Assembly (NCBI GenBank): GCA_034435615.1 | Contig: DAOTWZ010000031.1 | Coordinates: 1 to 14,187 of the forward strand | Source: H17-190 sp034435615 | Lineage (GTDB): Bacteria > Chloroflexota > Dehalococcoidia > SM23-28-2 > HRBIN24 | Length of the DNA: 14,187 nucleotides | Direction: 5' to 3' | Part shown: positions 11,704 to 14,187 of the stretch, in pieces | Layout: each line of letters opens with the position of its first letter | How positions within the stretch are numbered: the first letter of the stretch is position 1 | Translations under genes and position numbers: made by a program | Notes under the pieces: generated by a model | Seen by the model: the letters and a program-made list of their open reading frames with translations, nothing else | What the model was told of the DNA's origin: nothing | Database searches by the model: none

Positions 11704-14187
11704 TCAGGCGTTCCCCCGCCCCTTGCCGTCGCCGTTCACCGAGACGACGGCGACGGAGGCGACGGCGTCGTCGGGCGCCAGGTCCATGAGGCGCACCCCC
11801 TGGGTAGCCCTCCCCTGCACGGGGATGCTGGAGACGGGCGTTCTGAGGGCGATGCCGTCCTGGGAGGCCAGCATGACCTCCTCCGACTCGGCCACACTGC
11901 GGGCCGCCACCAGCGGGCCGGTGCGGTCGGCCACCTTGTAGGTGACGACCCCCTGGCCGCCCCGCCCCTGCAGGGGATACTGGGCAAAGGCGGTCCGCTT
12001 GCCGAAGCCGCGGGCGGTGACCACCAGCAGGTCCCTGCCCTTCTCCACTACCTCCAGGGCCACCACCTGGTCGCCTGGGGCCAGGCGGACGCCGCGCACG
12101 CCGCCGCTCTGGCGGGAGGCGGCCCGCAGGCTCCCCACCTTGAAGCGGAGGGCCTGGCCGCGGGCGGTGACCAGCACCACCTCGTCCTCCTCGCTGGCCA
12201 GGCGGGCGGAGACCAGTTCGTCCCCCGGCTCCAGGTCCATGGCGACGATGCCGCTCCGCCGCACCGAGGCGAACTCGCTCAGGGGGGTGCGCTTCACCTC
12301 GCCCAGGCGGGTAGCCATGAGGAGGCAATCGTGGTTGCCGTTGGGCGTGTAGCGGACCACGGCCGTGACCCGCTCCCGTTGCTCCAGGCCGATGAGATTG
12401 ATGATGGGGATGCCCCTCCCCTGCCGTGACTCCTCCGGCAGCTCGTGCGCCCTGACCTGGAAGCAGCGGCCGCGGTCGGAGAAGAAGAGGAGGTTGTCGT
12501 GGGTGTCGGCCACAAGCAGGTGGGCTACGGCGTCATCGTCACGGGTGCGCATGGCGGTGATGCCACGACCGCCCCGCCGCTGGGCGCGGTAGCTGGCCAG
12601 TGGCTGGCGCTTCACGTAGCCGCGGGCGGAGAGGGTGACCACCACCTCCTGGTGGGGCACCAGGTCTTCCTCGCTGACCTCCTCCGGCTCCTGATCCACT
12701 ATCTGGGTGCGGCGGCCGTCCCCGTACTTCTTCTTGAGCTCCCGCGTCTCCTCCTTGATGACCTGGTCTATCTTGCGCGGGTTGGCCAGCAGGTCTTCCA
12801 GATAAGCGATCTGCTTGATGACCTCCCTGTACTCCTCCTGCAGCTTCTCCCGTTCCAGGCGGGCCAGGCGGCGTAGCTGCATGTCCAGGACGGCCTGGGC
12901 CTGGCGTTCGCTCAGGCGGAAGGGGGCGCGCATGAGGCGCTGGCGGGCCTCATCGGCGGAGGGGGAGCGGCGGATGGTCTGAATGACGGCGTCCAGGTTG
13001 TCCAGGGCCTTCAGGAGCCCCTCCAGGATGTGGGCGCGCTCCCTGGCCCGTTCCAGCTCATACTGGGAGCGGCGGCGCACCACCTCCCGCCGGTGGCCTA
13101 TGTAGGCCTCCAGGACGCGCTTGAGGCTGACGGTGCGGGGCTGGCCGTCCACCAGGGCCAGCATGTTGACGTTGAAGGCGGACTGCATGGGAGTGTGCTT
13201 GTAGAGGGCGGCCAGCACCTGGGAGGGGTTGGCGTCCCGCCGCAGCTCGATGACGATGCGCATTCCCTGGCGGTCCGATTCGTCCCGCACCTCGGCGATC
13301 CCTTCGATGCGGCGGTCGCGCGCCAGCTCGGCGATGCGGGCCACCAGGGCGGCCTTGGAGACGCGGAAGGGCAGCTCTGTCACCACGATCTGCTGGCCGC
13401 TTCGCCCCATGGGCTCGATGGTGGCGCGTGCCCGCATGACGATACGCCCCCTGCCATCGGCGTAGGCGCGTCCGATGGCGTCTTCCCGCTTCTCCACCCG
13501 CTGCCCGTCCTTCCCTACCACCCGCACCTTCTCGTAGCGAAAGATGAGGCCGCCGGTGGGGAAGTCCGGCCCCTTGACGATGCGGGCCAGCTCCTCTGTG
13601 GTGGCCTGGGGGTGGTCTATGAGGTGGACGATGGCGTCGCACACCTCCTCCAGGTTGTGGGGCGGGATGTCGGTGGCCATGCCGACGGCGATACCCGAAG
13701 CGCCGTTGACCAGCAGGTTGGGCAGGCGGGCGGGGAGGACGGAGGGCTCCGTGAGGGTGTCGTCGAAGTTGGGCACAAAGTCCACCGTCTCGCGATCGAT
13801 GTCGGCCAGCATCTCCTCGGCGATGGCGGCGAGGCGGGCCTCGGTGTAGCGCATGGCAGCGGGGGGGTCGTCGTCCACGGAGCCGAAGTTACCCTGGCCG
13901 TCCACCAGGGGATAGCGCATGGTGAAGGGCTGGGCCATGCGCACCATCGCCTCGTAGACGGGGTCGTCGCCGTGAGGGTGATACTTTCCCAGTACCTCGC
14001 CCACTATGCGGGCGCTCTTCTTGTAGGGCTGGCCGGGCCGCAGGCCCAGCTCGTGCATGACGTAGAGGATGCGCCGCTGCACTGGCTTGAGGCCGTCCCG
14101 CACGTCCGGCAGGGCGCGCGAGACGATGACGCTCATGGCGTAGTCCAGGTAGGCCGCCCGCATCTCCTCCTCGATGCGGACGGGCCT
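11704..14187 (-). CDS. gyrA: DNA gyrase subunit A, 5'-truncated by the window edge
   Basis: Breakage-reunion subunit of gyrase, which introduces negative supercoils with GyrB. The frame is open through the right edge. The codons before the ATG at 14163 read RPVRIEEE, a normal GyrA N terminus, so about eight codons are missing and 14163 is not the true start. Present are YLDYAMSVIVSRALPDVRDGLKPV, the QRDR helix HPHGDDPVYE, and the active-site tyrosine in MRYTEARL (equivalent to E. coli Tyr122). A long coiled-coil region and a beta-pinwheel C-terminal domain follow. The GyrA box QRRGGRG (encoded at 12562-12582) is intact and distinguishes it from ParC. The C terminus is short, without an acidic tail. 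The position equivalent to E. coli Ser83 is Asp, and 87 is Glu. A 131-bp gap follows before the MarC gene. Confidence 0.97.
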   Translation of the reverse strand, partial: RPVRIEEEMRAAYLDYAMSVIVSRALPDVRDGLKPVQRRILYVMHELGLRPGQPYKKSARIVGEVLGKYHPHGDDPVYEAMVRMAQPFTMRYPLVDGQGNFGSVDDDPPAAMRYTEARLAAIAEEMLADIDRETVDFVPNFDDTLTEPSVLPARLPNLLVNGASGIAVGMATDIPPHNLEEVCDAIVHLIDHPQATTEELARIVKGPDFPTGGLIFRYEKVRVVGKDGQRVEKREDAIGRAYADGRGRIVMRARATIEPMGRSGQQIVVTELPFRVSKAALVARIAELARDRRIEGIAEVRDESDRQGMRIVIELRRDANPSQVLAALYKHTPMQSAFNVNMLALVDGQPRTVSLKRVLEAYIGHRREVVRRRSQYELERARERAHILEGLLKALDNLDAVIQTIRRSPSADEARQRLMRAPFRLSERQAQAVLDMQLRRLARLEREKLQEEYREVIKQIAYLEDLLANPRKIDQVIKEETRELKKKYGDGRRTQIVDQEPEEVSEEDLVPHQEVVVTLSARGYVKRQPLASYRAQRRGGRGITAMRTRDDDAVAHLLVADTHDNLLFFSDRGRCFQVRAHELPEESRQGRGIPIINLIGLEQRERVTAVVRYTPNGNHDCLLMATRLGEVKRTPLSEFASVRRSGIVAMDLEPGDELVSARLASEEDEVVLVTARGQALRFKVGSLRAASRQSGGVRGVRLAPGDQVVALEVVEKGRDLLVVTARGFGKRTAFAQYPLQGRGGQGVVTYKVADRTGPLVAARSVAESEEVMLASQDGIALRTPVSSIPVQGRATQGVRLMDLAPDDAVASVAVVSVNGDGKGRGNA

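Noticed and set aside
14161..14163. ATG at 14163 as the gyrA start
   Set aside because: The frame continues upstream as RPVRIEEE, which belongs to the conserved GyrA N terminus, so the true start is beyond the window.

Overview
The window looks like a chromosomal segment of a GC-rich bacterium. I would guess Chloroflexota, class Dehalococcoidia or a relative. The grounds are the gyrase sequence with its QRRGGRG box, the type of branched-chain-amino-acid-like binding protein left as a remnant, the GC-rich codon use and several starts that look leaderless. No rRNA or other decisive marker is present, so the taxonomic call is an inference.

Left part (1 to about 1642): a foreign-looking block. 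It has a small RecB/Cas4-type PD-(D/E)XK nuclease gene and a zinc-ribbon/coiled-coil gene. About 0.55 kb without a credible long gene follows, rich in CTAG, direct repeats and inverted repeats. A promoter comes next, with a palindrome between its -35 and -10, and then two copies of an 11-bp AGGGGTGTCAG motif. Directly after the second copy, the reading frame becomes the C-terminal third of a periplasmic substrate-binding protein that lacks its first two thirds. The simplest reading is that a mobile element, whose other end lies outside the window, cut this gene.

Centre (8128 down to 2046, minus strand): a compact six-gene cluster, thiL-tsaE-tsaB-ndk-(Lon-like protease)-(epoxide-hydrolase-like). 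Its junctions are 4-bp ATGA overlaps, a 16-bp overlap and gaps of 8 and 12 bp. It combines thiamine diphosphate synthesis, the t6A tRNA-modification partners TsaE and TsaB, nucleotide metabolism, protein quality control and an alpha/beta hydrolase, and probably forms one transcript.

Right part: a plus-strand metallophosphoesterase is divergent from thiL and convergent with a minus-strand cation diffusion facilitator. The facilitator is divergent from a plus-strand D-2-hydroxyacid dehydrogenase, and the two appear to share a symmetric back-to-back promoter. A MarC-family membrane protein and gyrA, both on the minus strand, close the window. gyrA runs off the right edge, short of roughly its first eight codons. 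Three of the starts (thiL, the phosphoesterase and the dehydrogenase) lie 8 to 11 nt after a -10-like hexamer and have no Shine-Dalgarno sequence, which suggests leaderless mRNAs.

The chromosomal genes from 2046 onward are mostly ordinary housekeeping genes. The novelty is concentrated in the left 1.65 kb and in the promoter architecture of the right half.
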